Part shown: piece after piece, positions 31,556 to 40,962 of the stretch | How the letters are laid out: each line of letters opens with the position of its first letter | Position numbering within the stretch: the first letter of the stretch is position 1 | Assembly (NCBI RefSeq): GCF_001746365.1 | Contig: NZ_MJAJ01000054.1 | Coordinates: 1 to 58,972, forward strand | Origin: Streptomyces sp. LUP30 | Lineage (GTDB): Bacteria > Actinomycetota > Actinomycetes > Streptomycetales > Streptomycetaceae | Direction: 5' to 3' | Length of the DNA: 58,972 bases | Made by a program: the position numbers and the translations under genes | The notes under the pieces: model-generated | Database searches by the model: none | Seen by the model: only the letters and a program-made list of their open reading frames with translations | What the model was told of the DNA's origin: nothing

Positions 31556-32703
31556 GAGGAGTAGGCGCTGTTCTCGTGTACGTAGTCGGCGGTCAGGTCG
31601 TTGGTCCAGATCGTGGCCGTCTCGGCGCCGGCGGCGAGGTCGGCCACGATGTGCACCTCGCGGTAGCGCATGTCGACCTTGTCGCGGTCCTCGCCGACGC
31701 CGCCGTTCTTGCAGACCCAGACGCCGTTGATGGCGACGTTCAGCCGGTCCGGCTCGAAGGCGGCCTTCGTCGTTCCGATCGCGGAGAGCACGCGGCCCCA
31801 GTTGGGGTCCTCGCCGTGGATCGCGCACTTGAGAAGGTTGTTGCGGGCGATGGAGCGGCCCACCTCGACGGCGTCGTCCTCGCTGGCCGCGCCCACCACC
31901 TCGACCTTGATGTCCTTGCTGGCGCCCTCGGCGTCGCGGATGAGCTGCTGGCCGAGGTCGTCGCATACGGCGCGCACGGCGGCGGCGAACTCCTCGTGGC
32001 CCGGCGTGACTTCGGAGGCTCCGGAGGCGAGCAGCAGCACGGTGTCGTTGGTGGACATGCAGCCGTCGGAGTCGACCCGGTCGAAGGTGACCGCGGTGGC
32101 GGCGCGCAGCGCCCTGTCCAGGGTCTCGCTGTCGACGTCGGCGTCGGTGGTGAGGACGACCAGCATGGTGGCGAGGCCGGGGGCGAGCATGCCCGCGCCC
32201 TTGGCCATGCCGCCGACGGTCCAGCCGTCGCCCTGGGCCACGGACGTCTTGTGGACGGTGTCGGTGGTCTTGATGGCGATGGCGGCCTTCTCACCGCCGT
32301 GCTCGGACAGCTGTCCGGCGGCGGTCTCGACGCCCGGCAGCAGCTTGTCCATCGGCAGCAGGACGCCGATGAGGCCGGTGGAGGCGACGGCGACCTCGGC
32401 CGCGTTGTGCCCGAGCACGTCCGCGACCTTCTCGGCGGTCGCGTGGGTGTCCTGGAAGCCCTTCGGTCCCGTGCAGGCGTTGGCGCCGCCGGAGTTGAGG
32501 ACCACCGCGGTCACCCGGCCGCCCTTGAGGACCTGCTCGGACCACAGGACGGGCGCGGCCTTGACGCGGTTGGAGGTGAAGACGCCCGCGGCCGCGCGGC
32601 GGGGCCCGGTGTTGACCACGAGGGCCAGGTCCGGGTTGCCGTTCTGCTTGATCCCGGCGGCGATGCCCGCCGCCGTGAATCCCTTGGCTGCCGTGACGCT
32701 CAC
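31552..32703 (-). CDS. argJ: Bifunctional ornithine acetyltransferase / N-acetylglutamate synthase
   Basis: A 383-residue ArgJ, an Ntn-type enzyme that moves the acetyl group from acetylornithine to glutamate and may also use acetyl-CoA. Self-cleavage is expected between A178 and T179 in GLATMLVVLTT, giving alpha and beta subunits with T179 as nucleophile. GMAKGAGMLAP just before it and IARNNLLKCAIHGEDPNWGR after it are conserved. The start is GTG 32703, overlapping the argC stop as GTGA. A cyclic pathway through ArgJ avoids spending acetyl-CoA at each turn. Confidence 0.97.
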   Translation of the reverse strand: MSVTAAKGFTAAGIAAGIKQNGNPDLALVVNTGPRRAAAGVFTSNRVKAAPVLWSEQVLKGGRVTAVVLNSGGANACTGPKGFQDTHATAEKVADVLGHNAAEVAVASTGLIGVLLPMDKLLPGVETAAGQLSEHGGEKAAIAIKTTDTVHKTSVAQGDGWTVGGMAKGAGMLAPGLATMLVVLTTDADVDSETLDRALRAATAVTFDRVDSDGCMSTNDTVLLLASGASEVTPGHEEFAAAVRAVCDDLGQQLIRDAEGASKDIKVEVVGAASEDDAVEVGRSIARNNLLKCAIHGEDPNWGRVLSAIGTTKAAFEPDRLNVAINGVWVCKNGGVGEDRDKVDMRYREVHIVADLAAGAETATIWTNDLTADYVHENSAYSS

Positions 32704-33728
32704 GGTGCGACTCCGATCGTGGAAAGTCCGGTGCTCTCGTCGAGTCCGAGGGCGATGTTCATGCTCTGCAGGGCGCCGCCCGCGGTGCCCTTGGTCAGGT
32801 TGTCGATGGCGCTGACGGCGATGATGCGGCCCGCGGCCTCGTCGTACGCGACCTGCACCTGAACGGCGTTGGAACCGTAGACGGACGCCGTGGCGGGCCA
32901 CTGTCCCTCGGGGAGGAGGTGGAGGAACGGTTCGTCGGCGAAGGCCTTGGCGTACGCGGCACGGACGGCGTCCGCGCCGACGCCCGGCCGGGCCTTGGCG
33001 CTGCAGGTGGCGAGAATGCCGCGGGACATGGGCGCGAGGGTCGGCGTGAAGGAGACGGTGACCTGCTCGCCCGCCGCCGCGCTGAGGTTCTGGATCATCT
33101 CGGGGGTGTGCCGGTGGACGCCGCCCACGCCGTACGGCGACATGGATCCCATGACCTCGGAGCCCAGCAGATGCGTCCTGGCCGCCTTGCCCGCGCCGGA
33201 GGTGCCGGAGGCGGCGACGATCACGGCCTCGTTCTCGGCGATCGCGGCGGCGTACGCGGGGAACAGGGCCAGCGAGACGGCCGTGGGGTAGCAGCCGGGG
33301 ACCGCGATGCGCTTGGACCCCTCCAGCGCGGCGCGGCCGCCCGGCAGTTCGGGGAGGCCGTACGGCCAGGTCCCGGCGTGCGCGGAGCCGTAGAACCTCT
33401 CCCAGTCGGCCGGGTTCTTCAGCCGGAAGTCGGCGCCCATGTCGACGACGAGGACGTCCGGGCCGAGCTGCTCGGCCACGGCGGCGGACTGGCCGTGCGG
33501 GAGAGCGAGGAACACGACGTCGTGTCCGGCGAGCACCTCGGGTGCGGTCTCCCGCAGCACGCGGTCGGCCAGCGGCAGCAGGTGCGGCTGGAGGGCGCCC
33601 AGCTTCTGACCGGCGTTGGAATGGCCGGTCAGGGCGCCGATCTCGATCTCGGGGTGCGCGAGGAGCAGGCGCAGCAGCTCTCCGCCCGCGTACCCGCTCG
33701 CTCCGGCCACCGCCGCACGTACCACCAT
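32700..33728 (-). CDS. argC: N-acetyl-gamma-glutamyl-phosphate reductase
   Basis: A 342-residue NADPH-dependent reductase. The NADP loop AVAGASGYAGGELLRLL is at the N-terminus and the catalytic Cys lies in AVPGCYPTAVSLALFPAY (about residue 147). GGVHRHTPEMIQNL has the conserved His. It is first in argC-argJ-argB-argD-argR. The ATG at 33728 follows GGAGGAGG. The promoter with an ARG box is immediately upstream at 33752-33780. Neighbours overlap by four nt each, so the operon is tightly coupled. Confidence 0.97.
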   Translation of the reverse strand: MVVRAAVAGASGYAGGELLRLLLAHPEIEIGALTGHSNAGQKLGALQPHLLPLADRVLRETAPEVLAGHDVVFLALPHGQSAAVAEQLGPDVLVVDMGADFRLKNPADWERFYGSAHAGTWPYGLPELPGGRAALEGSKRIAVPGCYPTAVSLALFPAYAAAIAENEAVIVAASGTSGAGKAARTHLLGSEVMGSMSPYGVGGVHRHTPEMIQNLSAAAGEQVTVSFTPTLAPMSRGILATCSAKARPGVGADAVRAAYAKAFADEPFLHLLPEGQWPATASVYGSNAVQVQVAYDEAAGRIIAVSAIDNLTKGTAGGALQSMNIALGLDESTGLSTIGVAP

Positions 33729-33751
33729 GACTCCTCCTCCTGGACGGCATG

Positions 33752-33780
33752 ACTATACGTTTCGCTGCACGTTTATGCAA
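33752..33780 (-). promoter_or_regulatory. argC operon promoter with ARG box
   Basis: In transcript sense, -35 TTGCAT (33775-33780), a 17-nt spacer and -10 TATAGT (33752-33757). The sequence TTGCATAAACGTGCAG, an ARG-box-like dyad, covers the -35, so ArgR would block polymerase. Confidence 0.78.
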
Positions 33781-33994
33781 TCTATTCAGGCCGGGGCGGC
33801 GAACGGCTCTTCCGGGACCCGCGTCGGCGTCGGACGACCCCGACGCGTGGATGGTCGTCGTGCGGCACACCGGTGGCCGATCGCATCGACGGTGATGTTC
33901 GACGGCCGGTTCGGGTCGCTGCCCCCGTTCGGTGGCGCGGGCGCCCGCAGGAAGCGCCGTCGTCGGCCCTGCGGGGCGGGTTCCGGCGCAAGCG

Positions 33995-34037
33995 CGGCCG
34001 ACGGGTGTGGGCGGTGGCCGCCCACACCCGTCGGCCG
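33995..34037 (-). terminator. Very strong hairpin after the GH51 gene
   Basis: Perfect 20-nt arms (CGGCCGACGGGTGTGGGCGG at 33995-34014 and its complement at 34018-34037) with a 3-nt loop, six nt after the arabinofuranosidase stop. Between it and argC (33781-33994) I see no gene. Confidence 0.85.
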
Positions 34038-34043
34038 GGTCGG

Positions 34044-36527
34044 CTACCTCTGCCTGATCCGCAGGAACGTGACCGAGTTCGCCGGGAAGGTGTACGTGAA
34101 CTTCCCGGCGACCCCGGTGAACGTGGAGCTCACCGGCGCGACCGCGGTCGCCGTCTCCGAGTTGACCGCGTCCGGCGCCGCCGCCAGCGTGGTCACCCGG
34201 GCCCTGGAGGCGACCTTCGCTCCGCCCAGGTCGATCGCCGCGCGGGCGTCGGCGGACTGGGCGTTGACGACCTTGACGATGAGGTCGCCGGTCTTCTCGT
34301 CCTCGGTCACGACCTGGCGGAACGGCTCGGCGGGCTTGTCGTCGGTGAAGCCGCCCCATTCCCGGCCGTCGAGGTACAGGGTGACCTGGCGGCCCCGCAC
34401 CTTGACGTGGACGTCGTAGGCGCGGCCCGTCTCCACGGACCCGGCCTTGGAGAGCAGGGTGGACTTGCCGCCGTCCACGGCCTGTTCGACGGCGGACTGG
34501 GTGTTGTTCCAGCCGCCGAGGTTCCACCAGTAGTAGTTGCCGGTGTCCTTGACGCCGAAGGCGACGAGGAAGCCCTCCTTGCCGGACTTCTTGGTGGCCT
34601 TGACCCGCAGGTCGTAGTCGTGCCAGGCCGCGTCACCGGCCGAGACCATGGTGTTCTCGGCGGCGGTGTCGCTCTGCACGTACTGGCCGTCCTGGAGGGA
34701 CCAGCTGCCGCCGCCGGTGTGCGTCCACTTCGAGGCATCGCCGGAGAAGTCGTCGCTCAGCAGCGTGGCGCCGTCCGCGCCGGTCACCTGTACGTCGTCG
34801 TAGGCCGCGCTGGTCGCCCAGGTGGAGAGGCCGACGGCGCCCGCGATCGGTCCCCGGAGGGACGGGGTGCCGGTGGCCGTCGACGGGACCACGCGGTCGC
34901 CCACGTTGGTCATGAACAGCTTCTGCACCTCGTAGTTGGCGGAGTTCCAAGAGGCGTGATTGTTGAACCACACCAGGTCCGGACGCCACTGCACGTAGTC
35001 CTCGTTGGCGAAGAGCGGGGCGTAGGAGGCGAGCTTGACGACGTCGGCGTTGCGCTCCAGACCGGTCATGTACGCGGCTTCGGCCAGCCCGTTCTTGAAG
35101 GCGTTGCCCTGGGAGGCGTACTCGCCGAGGAAGACCTTGGGGCCGTGACGGTCGTAGGAGTCGTAGCGGTCGTTGTTCTGCAGGAACCACTGCGGGCTGT
35201 TGTAGTAGTGCTCGTCGACCATGTCGACCTTGGCGTCCCGGTTGAGCTGCCAGGCCGTGTCGAAGGTCGAACCGGAGTCGTCCGGGCCGGAGTTGGAGAT
35301 GACGGTGACGTCCGGGTACTCGGCCTGGACGGCGGCGCGGAACTCCTTGAAGCGGGCGAAGAACTCGACGGGGAGGTTCTCCTCGTTGCCGACCTCGATG
35401 TGCGTGAGGTGGAAGGGCCGGGGGTGGCCCATCCGGGCGCGCTTGCGGCCCCAGGTCGAGGTCACGGGCCCGTTGGCGAACTCGATCAGGTCGAGGGTGT
35501 CCTGGACGTGCCGCTTGAGCAGCGCGTCGTCCACGACGGCCCGGTTCTGCCCGCAGCCGGTCACCAGGGCGGGGACGACGGGCAACGGCATCGCGCCGAC
35601 GTCCTCCGCGAGGCGGAAGTACTCGTAGTAGCCCAGGCCGTAACTCTGGTTGTAGCCCCAGAAATTGGAGTTGGTCGCCCGCTGCTCGACGGGTCCGACG
35701 GTGTCCTTCCACTGGTAGGAGCGGGCGCGCTGCCAGCCGGAGGCCTCGCTGTAGTCCTGCATCGAGCCGGTGTTGACCAGGCAGCCGCCGGGGAAGCGCA
35801 CGAAGCCGGGCTTCAGGGCGGCGATCTTCTCGGCGAGGTCCTTGCGCAGACCGTTGGGCTCGTGCCGGTAGGTGTCGCGGGGGAACAGGGAGACCATGTC
35901 GAGGGCGACCGCGCCGGAGGAGGCGACGGTCAGCCGGCCTTCGCTGCTGGTGCGGGCGGCCGTGAAGGCCGCCCTGTACTGGGCCCAGCCGCCCGCGCGC
36001 ACGGCCACCCTGCGGGCCGTGGCGAGCGTGCCGCCGGCGTCCTGGAGGCTCACGGTGAGCGTACTGCGGCGCTCGGCGCGGGCCCAGACGGAGAAGTCGT
36101 ACCTCTTGCCCTGCTCGACCCGGACGCCGGTGTTGTAGCCGGAGTTGGTGACGGACGAACCGGCGCCCAGGGAGAGGTAGGAGCGGTTGCGGTCGTTCAG
36201 GCGCCCGGCGTCGTCGAGGACCTGCGCGGCGCCGTCGACCGTCCAGGAGGTCAGCGGCGTGTACGACCGGTTGTCGATCGCCGCGTACTCGAAGGACCTG
36301 TTCTGCACGAGTTCGGCATACAGACCGCCGTCTGCCGCCCGGTTGATGTCCTCGAAGAAGACGCCGTACATCGTGTCGTCGATCTTCGCGCCCTGGGCGG
36401 CGGGGTGGACGGCGATGGCGTAGTCGGTGGTGTCGGCGGCCTGCGCGGGGGCCGGGACCAGCCCCGCGGCCAGCAGGAAGGCGCTCGCCCCGAGACCGAG
36501 TCTCAGTCGGGTGGTGCTGCGTGACAT
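34044..36527 (-). CDS. Secreted alpha-L-arabinofuranosidase, GH51
   Basis: An 827-residue exported glycosidase that removes arabinofuranosyl groups from plant arabinan or arabinoxylan. The signal peptide spans about 1-30 (LGLGASAFLLAAGLVPAPAQA). MYGVFFEDINRAADGGLYAELVQNRSFE opens the catalytic region. An inserted carbohydrate-binding-like segment (about 75-215) precedes GFVRFPGGCLVN. The acid/base Glu is in HIEVGNEE (about 380) and the nucleophile Glu in VFLGEYAS (about 465). A laminin-G-like insertion follows (about 590-720), before the C-terminal beta domain. The ATG at 36527 follows CTCGGAG. Length and inserts are larger than intracellular GH51. A hairpin terminates it; a dyad upstream may be an operator. 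Confidence 0.92.
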   Translation of the reverse strand: MSRSTTRLRLGLGASAFLLAAGLVPAPAQAADTTDYAIAVHPAAQGAKIDDTMYGVFFEDINRAADGGLYAELVQNRSFEYAAIDNRSYTPLTSWTVDGAAQVLDDAGRLNDRNRSYLSLGAGSSVTNSGYNTGVRVEQGKRYDFSVWARAERRSTLTVSLQDAGGTLATARRVAVRAGGWAQYRAAFTAARTSSEGRLTVASSGAVALDMVSLFPRDTYRHEPNGLRKDLAEKIAALKPGFVRFPGGCLVNTGSMQDYSEASGWQRARSYQWKDTVGPVEQRATNSNFWGYNQSYGLGYYEYFRLAEDVGAMPLPVVPALVTGCGQNRAVVDDALLKRHVQDTLDLIEFANGPVTSTWGRKRARMGHPRPFHLTHIEVGNEENLPVEFFARFKEFRAAVQAEYPDVTVISNSGPDDSGSTFDTAWQLNRDAKVDMVDEHYYNSPQWFLQNNDRYDSYDRHGPKVFLGEYASQGNAFKNGLAEAAYMTGLERNADVVKLASYAPLFANEDYVQWRPDLVWFNNHASWNSANYEVQKLFMTNVGDRVVPSTATGTPSLRGPIAGAVGLSTWATSAAYDDVQVTGADGATLLSDDFSGDASKWTHTGGGSWSLQDGQYVQSDTAAENTMVSAGDAAWHDYDLRVKATKKSGKEGFLVAFGVKDTGNYYWWNLGGWNNTQSAVEQAVDGGKSTLLSKAGSVETGRAYDVHVKVRGRQVTLYLDGREWGGFTDDKPAEPFRQVVTEDEKTGDLIVKVVNAQSADARAAIDLGGAKVASRARVTTLAAAPDAVNSETATAVAPVSSTFTGVAGKFTYTFPANSVTFLRIRQR

Positions 36528-36555
36528 GAATGCTCCGAGGCTCTGTGTTCACAAA

Positions 36556-36573
36556 TGTTCGACATGCCGGACA
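36556..36573. promoter_or_regulatory. Candidate operator upstream of the GH51 gene
   Basis: TGTTCGACATGCCGGACA agrees with its own reverse complement at 14 of 18 positions. It lies 29 nt before the GH51 start, in the 135-nt interval shared with the divergent DUF6314 gene. Sugar-responsive control would fit but is a guess. Confidence 0.35.
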
Positions 36574-36662
36574 CTGATCAACACTTCGAACGGCAAGATA
36601 GGGAGGGGGCCGGAGAGCGTCAATGGGTCCCGCGGCAGCGGAAGTTTCGGGAGTGAACGGCG

Positions 36663-37106
36663 ATGGGCGAGTTCTGGCCAGTCTCCGACGTGCTGGCTCA
36701 TCTGGCCGGGACCTGGCGGACGGAGCGGTCCGTGCGGGACCTCACGAGCGGGGACACGGGCGCCTTCACGGGCACGACCGTCTTCCGGCCGCTGGACGAG
36801 GCCGGACTGCTGCAGCGGGAGACCGGCACGTTCACCTGGCGGGGCGTCGCCCGGCCCGCCGAGCGCACGCTGCGCTTTCTGCCCGGGCCCACGCCCGGCG
36901 AGGCCGACGTCCGGTTCGCCGACGGCCGCCCCTTCCACCGCCTGGACCTGACCACCGGACGGCACACGGCCGACCACCCCTGCGCGGCCGACCTCTACCG
37001 CGGTGAGTACACCGTCTCGGACGCGGACCACTGGCGGACGGTGTGGCGGGTGGGCGGACCGGCCAAGGACCTGCTGCTGACGACGGACTACGCGCGCGTC
37101 GGCTGA
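36663..37106 (+). CDS. DUF6314-type protein
   Basis: A 147-residue protein. The pattern VLAHLAGTWRTERSVRD, GTTVFRPLDEAGLLQRETGTF and LYRGEYTVSDADHWRTVWRVGGPAKDLLL (in parts) fits the DUF6314 group, a small beta-barrel family of unknown function. It is probably cytosolic: there is no signal peptide. The ATG at 36663 follows GGGAG nine nt upstream. It converges on the phosphatase-like gene, and the two overlap by 19 nt at the 3' ends. Confidence 0.75.
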   Translation: MGEFWPVSDVLAHLAGTWRTERSVRDLTSGDTGAFTGTTVFRPLDEAGLLQRETGTFTWRGVARPAERTLRFLPGPTPGEADVRFADGRPFHRLDLTTGRHTADHPCAADLYRGEYTVSDADHWRTVWRVGGPAKDLLLTTDYARVG

Positions 37107-37681
37107 ACGGGCACCCCTTCGAGGCGCAGGTTCCAACGCCCTCCCCGGCCGGTCACGGTGGTGGCCGACAGGGGGCGCACGTCGATGTTCCAGTACGTCG
37201 CCGGGGGCGCCTTGAGCGCGTAGACCACGGCGGCACGGATCACGCTGGGCTCGGCGACCGCGACGATCTTGTCCCCGTCGCCGATGGGCCGGGTGTCGAG
37301 CCAGTCGCCCACCCGCGTGATGAAGTCGAGCAGGGACTCGCCGCCGTGCGGGATCGCCAGCGGGTCGGCCAGCCAGGCGTCCACCGCCTGCGGCTCGCGG
37401 GCCATCGCCTCGCCGAGGGTGAGGCCCCGCCAGCGGCCCATGTCGCAGTCCCGCAGCGCGAGCTGCACCAGCGGCGCGTACCCGAGGGCGTCGCCGGTCG
37501 CACGGCTGCGCGGGGTGGGCGAGCAGTAGCGCAGCCCGGCGGCGGCCAGCGGCAGGAGGTCGGGGACCGCCCGCTGCACCTCGTCCCAGCCCGGCTGGTC
37601 CAGCGGGCGGTCGTCCTCGAAGCGTTCCGCGAGCAGCGAGGAGCTGCGAGCGGCGGCGACGAACGTGACCCGAAGTGGCAT
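37088..37681 (-). CDS. Histidine-phosphatase-fold protein lacking both catalytic histidines
   Basis: A 197-residue member of the histidine phosphatase (phosphoglycerate mutase) fold by its scaffold: CSPTPRSRATGDALG with R58, DCDMGRWRGLTLGEAMA, PHGGESLLDFITRVGDWL with E115, VIRAAVVYAL and WNIDVRPLSATTVT. But the N-terminal R-H-G is replaced by VAAARSSS (residues 8-15), and the second His, normally in a V-x-H-G-x-V-I-R block, is a Glu (E144 in VAEPSVIRA). Without the nucleophile His the protein should not form phosphohistidine, so it is probably a pseudoenzyme or binds rather than cleaves phosphoesters. The start ATG 37681 is sound. It overlaps DUF6314 tail to tail by 19 nt. Confidence 0.85.
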   Translation of the reverse strand: MPLRVTFVAAARSSSLLAERFEDDRPLDQPGWDEVQRAVPDLLPLAAAGLRYCSPTPRSRATGDALGYAPLVQLALRDCDMGRWRGLTLGEAMAREPQAVDAWLADPLAIPHGGESLLDFITRVGDWLDTRPIGDGDKIVAVAEPSVIRAAVVYALKAPPATYWNIDVRPLSATTVTGRGGRWNLRLEGVPVQPTRA

Positions 37682-37785
37682 GCGGAGATGGTGAGCCGCG
37701 GAAGTGCGCAGGTCAAGGGGCGTTACCTGCTAGTTGTCACGACTGCGCCAAACCTTGGCCGCAGGCCTGGACACGGCAGGGCAAG

Positions 37786-38223
37786 TCACTCGAAAACGAG
37801 CGCCATCCATCGGTCGGGCGCGGCGAGCGGCCGAAAACCGGCCTTCTCGTACACGCCGTGAGCGTCCTGCGTGGCGAGCAGGATGCGGCGCAGTCCGTAC
37901 GGCCTGAGGTGGTCCCGCGCCGCCTCGGCCATCGCCGTGCCGATCCCCTTGCCGCGCACGGCCGGGTCCACGTACACATCGCACAGCCAGGCGAAGGTGG
38001 CCCGGTCGGTCACCACCCGGGCGTAGGCGACCTGCTCTCCGGACGCGGTGTCGTACGCCCCGAAGTTGAGTGAGCCCGCGATCGCCCGCTCCTGCTTGTC
38101 CAGGGACCGCCCGATCGCCCAGTACGCGTCGGCCGTCAGCCATCGGTGCACGCGCTCGACGTCGATGCGGTCGGGGTCGGCGGAGATCTCGTAACCGTCG
38201 GGGAGGCAGGGAGTGTCGGTCAT
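37786..38223 (-). CDS. GNAT family N-acetyltransferase
   Basis: A 145-residue GNAT protein. The acetyl-CoA loop lies in LCDVYVDPAVRGKGIGTAMAEAA (R-G-K-G-I-G near residue 95), followed by RRILLATQDAHGVYEKAGFRPL, the typical second half. The N-terminus WLTADAYWAIGRSLDKQERAIAGS matches a common Streptomyces subgroup. The substrate is unknown. The ATG at 38223 has GAGG eight nt upstream. It follows the MocR gene by 26 nt on the same strand and is probably co-transcribed with it. Confidence 0.88.
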   Translation of the reverse strand: MTDTPCLPDGYEISADPDRIDVERVHRWLTADAYWAIGRSLDKQERAIAGSLNFGAYDTASGEQVAYARVVTDRATFAWLCDVYVDPAVRGKGIGTAMAEAARDHLRPYGLRRILLATQDAHGVYEKAGFRPLAAPDRWMALVFE

Positions 38224-38249
38224 GGCGGGATCCTCACAGCGGAGGGACG

Positions 38250-39683
38250 TCATGTCGAACGGTTTGGGGGCAGCGCCTCCTCGCACGCGGCCTCCAGCCT
38301 CCGCACCCCCTCCGCGATCTCCGCCGTCCCGGCGACGGCGGCGAAGCTCAGCCGGACGTGGGCGGCCGGGGGCTCGGCGCTGAAGTAGGGGCGGCCGGGC
38401 GTGAGAGCGACTCCGGCGCGCAGGGCGGCGGCGGCGAACGCCGTTTCGTCCGCGCCGTCGGGCAGGCGCAGCCAGAGGTGGTAGCCGCCGGACGGGATGT
38501 GCGGCAGGGCCAGTCGGGGCAGGCGCAGCCGCAGCGCGGCGCTCATCGCGTCCCGTCGCGCTCTCAACTCCGACGCCACGGACCGCAGATGGCGGGGCCA
38601 GGCCGGGGAGGCGACGAGTTCGAGGGCCGCCTCCTGGAGCGGGCGGGGCACGAAGAAGCTGTCGACGACCTGGATGGCGCGCAGTCGTTCCAGCACCGGG
38701 CCGCGGGCGACCAGGGCGCTGACCCGGAAGCTCGGCGAGGTCGCCTTGGTCAGCGACCCGACGTGGACGACGACGCCGTCGGGGTCCTCGGCGGCGAGCG
38801 GACGCGGCAGCGGGCCCGCGTCCTCGTGCGCGAGCCGGCGCACGAAGTCGTCCTCGACGACGAACGCCCCCGCCTCCCGGGCGATGCGCAGCACCTGGGC
38901 CCGCCGGTCGGCGGCGAGGACCGCCCCGGTCGGGTTCTGGAACAACGGCTGGCAGACGAAGACCCGGGCGCCGCTCGCCCGGAAGGCGTCGGCGAGCAGC
39001 TCCGGCCGGACGCCGTCCGGGTCGACCGGGACCGGGACGGGCCGCAGACCCGCCGACCGGGCGATCGCGAGCATGCCGGGGTAGGTCGGGGACTCCACCA
39101 GCACCGGCGCGCCGGGCGGGGCCAGGGCGCGCAGGGCGGTGGTCAGCGAGGCCTGGCCGCCGCCGCTGACCAGCACCTCGGCCGCGGTGACCGGGCCGCC
39201 GACGGTGCGCGCGAACCACTCGCGCAGCTCCGGCAACCCCTCCAACGGCGGCCGCCCCCAGGCGCCGGGCCGGCGCCCGGCCCGGGCCAGGGCCGCGGCC
39301 ATGGCCCGCTCCGGCTGCAGCGAGGGATGGAGGTAGCCCCCGTTGAACTCGATCACTTCGGGCGGCGGGGCGGAGAGCGAGATCGTGACGCCCGAGGCGT
39401 CCACCGAGCGCGGGACCAGGTCGCCCGCGCCGTCCGCGCTGAGCGACACCTCCTGCCACGAGGTGTCGCCGACGGGAGCGGCGGCGCGCGGCGGCCGGGC
39501 CCGGAACGCGCCCGCGCCGGGGCGGGTGACCACGAGCCCCTCGGCGACCAGGTGCGCCAGCGCCCGCGAGACGGTCACGGGGCTCACCCGGAACCTCTCG
39601 ACCAGGGCCCGGCTCGACGGCAGCTTTCCACCTGGAGAGTAGCGGCTGACCTCTTGACGCAGTTGTTCTGCCAGCTCGTTCAC
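38250..39683 (-). CDS. MocR/PdxR-type regulator: GntR domain fused to PLP aminotransferase fold
   Basis: A 477-residue chimeric regulator. Residues 1-65 are a GntR winged helix (LRQEVSRYSPGGKLPSSRALVERFRVSPVTVSRALAHLVAEG, in parts). The rest has the fold of a class-I aminotransferase, with PLP-Lys in GSLTKATSPSFRVSALV and the motifs QPLFQNPTGAVL and EDDFVRRLAHED. Family members sense PLP or an amino acid and switch a neighbouring gene. The start is GTG 39683, only 16 nt from the start of a divergent EamA transporter. An IR (39697-39710) lies over the transporter's start, so this regulator probably controls it and itself. Confidence 0.92.
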   Translation of the reverse strand: MNELAEQLRQEVSRYSPGGKLPSSRALVERFRVSPVTVSRALAHLVAEGLVVTRPGAGAFRARPPRAAAPVGDTSWQEVSLSADGAGDLVPRSVDASGVTISLSAPPPEVIEFNGGYLHPSLQPERAMAAALARAGRRPGAWGRPPLEGLPELREWFARTVGGPVTAAEVLVSGGGQASLTTALRALAPPGAPVLVESPTYPGMLAIARSAGLRPVPVPVDPDGVRPELLADAFRASGARVFVCQPLFQNPTGAVLAADRRAQVLRIAREAGAFVVEDDFVRRLAHEDAGPLPRPLAAEDPDGVVVHVGSLTKATSPSFRVSALVARGPVLERLRAIQVVDSFFVPRPLQEAALELVASPAWPRHLRSVASELRARRDAMSAALRLRLPRLALPHIPSGGYHLWLRLPDGADETAFAAAALRAGVALTPGRPYFSAEPPAAHVRLSFAAVAGTAEIAEGVRRLEAACEEALPPNRST

Positions 39684-39699
39684 ACTGCTACGCTCATGT

Positions 39700-40626
<927 letters not shown>

Positions 40627-40712
40627 CCGCGAGCCGGCTGCCGCCCGCGACGGACGCGAGGACCGGGGACTCGACGGCACGGACCGCCGCTCGGCACAGT
40701 GAGGAGACCCAG

Positions 40713-40916
40713 ATGCGCGCAACCACGGGCGACCAGCTTGTCCAGCACGGCAGGGTGGTCGGGCAACACGACAAGGTCGGCGAGATCGTCGAGGTGCTGG
40801 GCCAGGGCGGCGACCCGCCGTACCGCGTCCGCTTCGAGGACGGGCACGTGGGCGTGTGCTCGCCCGGGCCCGACACCGAGATCCGCCACCGCACGACAGG
40901 AGAACGGCGCCCGTAG
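40713..40916 (+). CDS. DUF1918 small SH3-like protein
   Basis: A 67-residue protein with the DUF1918 pattern: GDQLVQHGRVVGQHDKVGEI, VLGQGGDPPYRVRFEDGH, then an acidic GPDTEIRH end. The family is small, with a beta-barrel-like core and no known reaction. The ATG at 40713 has GAGGAG nine nt upstream. It follows the EamA gene by 86 nt on the same strand. A hairpin (40930-40952) follows the stop. The function is unknown. Confidence 0.8.
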   Translation: MRATTGDQLVQHGRVVGQHDKVGEIVEVLGQGGDPPYRVRFEDGHVGVCSPGPDTEIRHRTTGERRP

Positions 40917-40929
40917 CTCGGCGCGACCC

Positions 40930-40952
40930 GGCCCGGCGTGATGCGCCGGGCC
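40930..40952. terminator. Bidirectional hairpin between convergent genes
   Basis: GGCCCGGCG (40930-40938), loop TGATG, CGCCGGGCC (40944-40952). It stands between the DUF1918 stop and the stop of the GHL10 gene, so it can serve both strands. Confidence 0.75.
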
Positions 40953-40962
40953 TCGGCGCGAC

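Noticed and set aside
34044..34527. ArgJ as a 991-residue protein extended upstream through argC and the GH51 gene
   Set aside because: The extension overlaps argC and GH51 coding sequence in another frame and lacks any ArgJ-like sequence. The GTG at 32703 overlaps the argC stop as expected for the operon.
37786..39459. A single 557-codon protein running through the GNAT gene and upstream
   Set aside because: The upstream part is the antiparallel-register shadow of the MocR gene; the GNAT protein has its own ATG (38223) and ribosome site.
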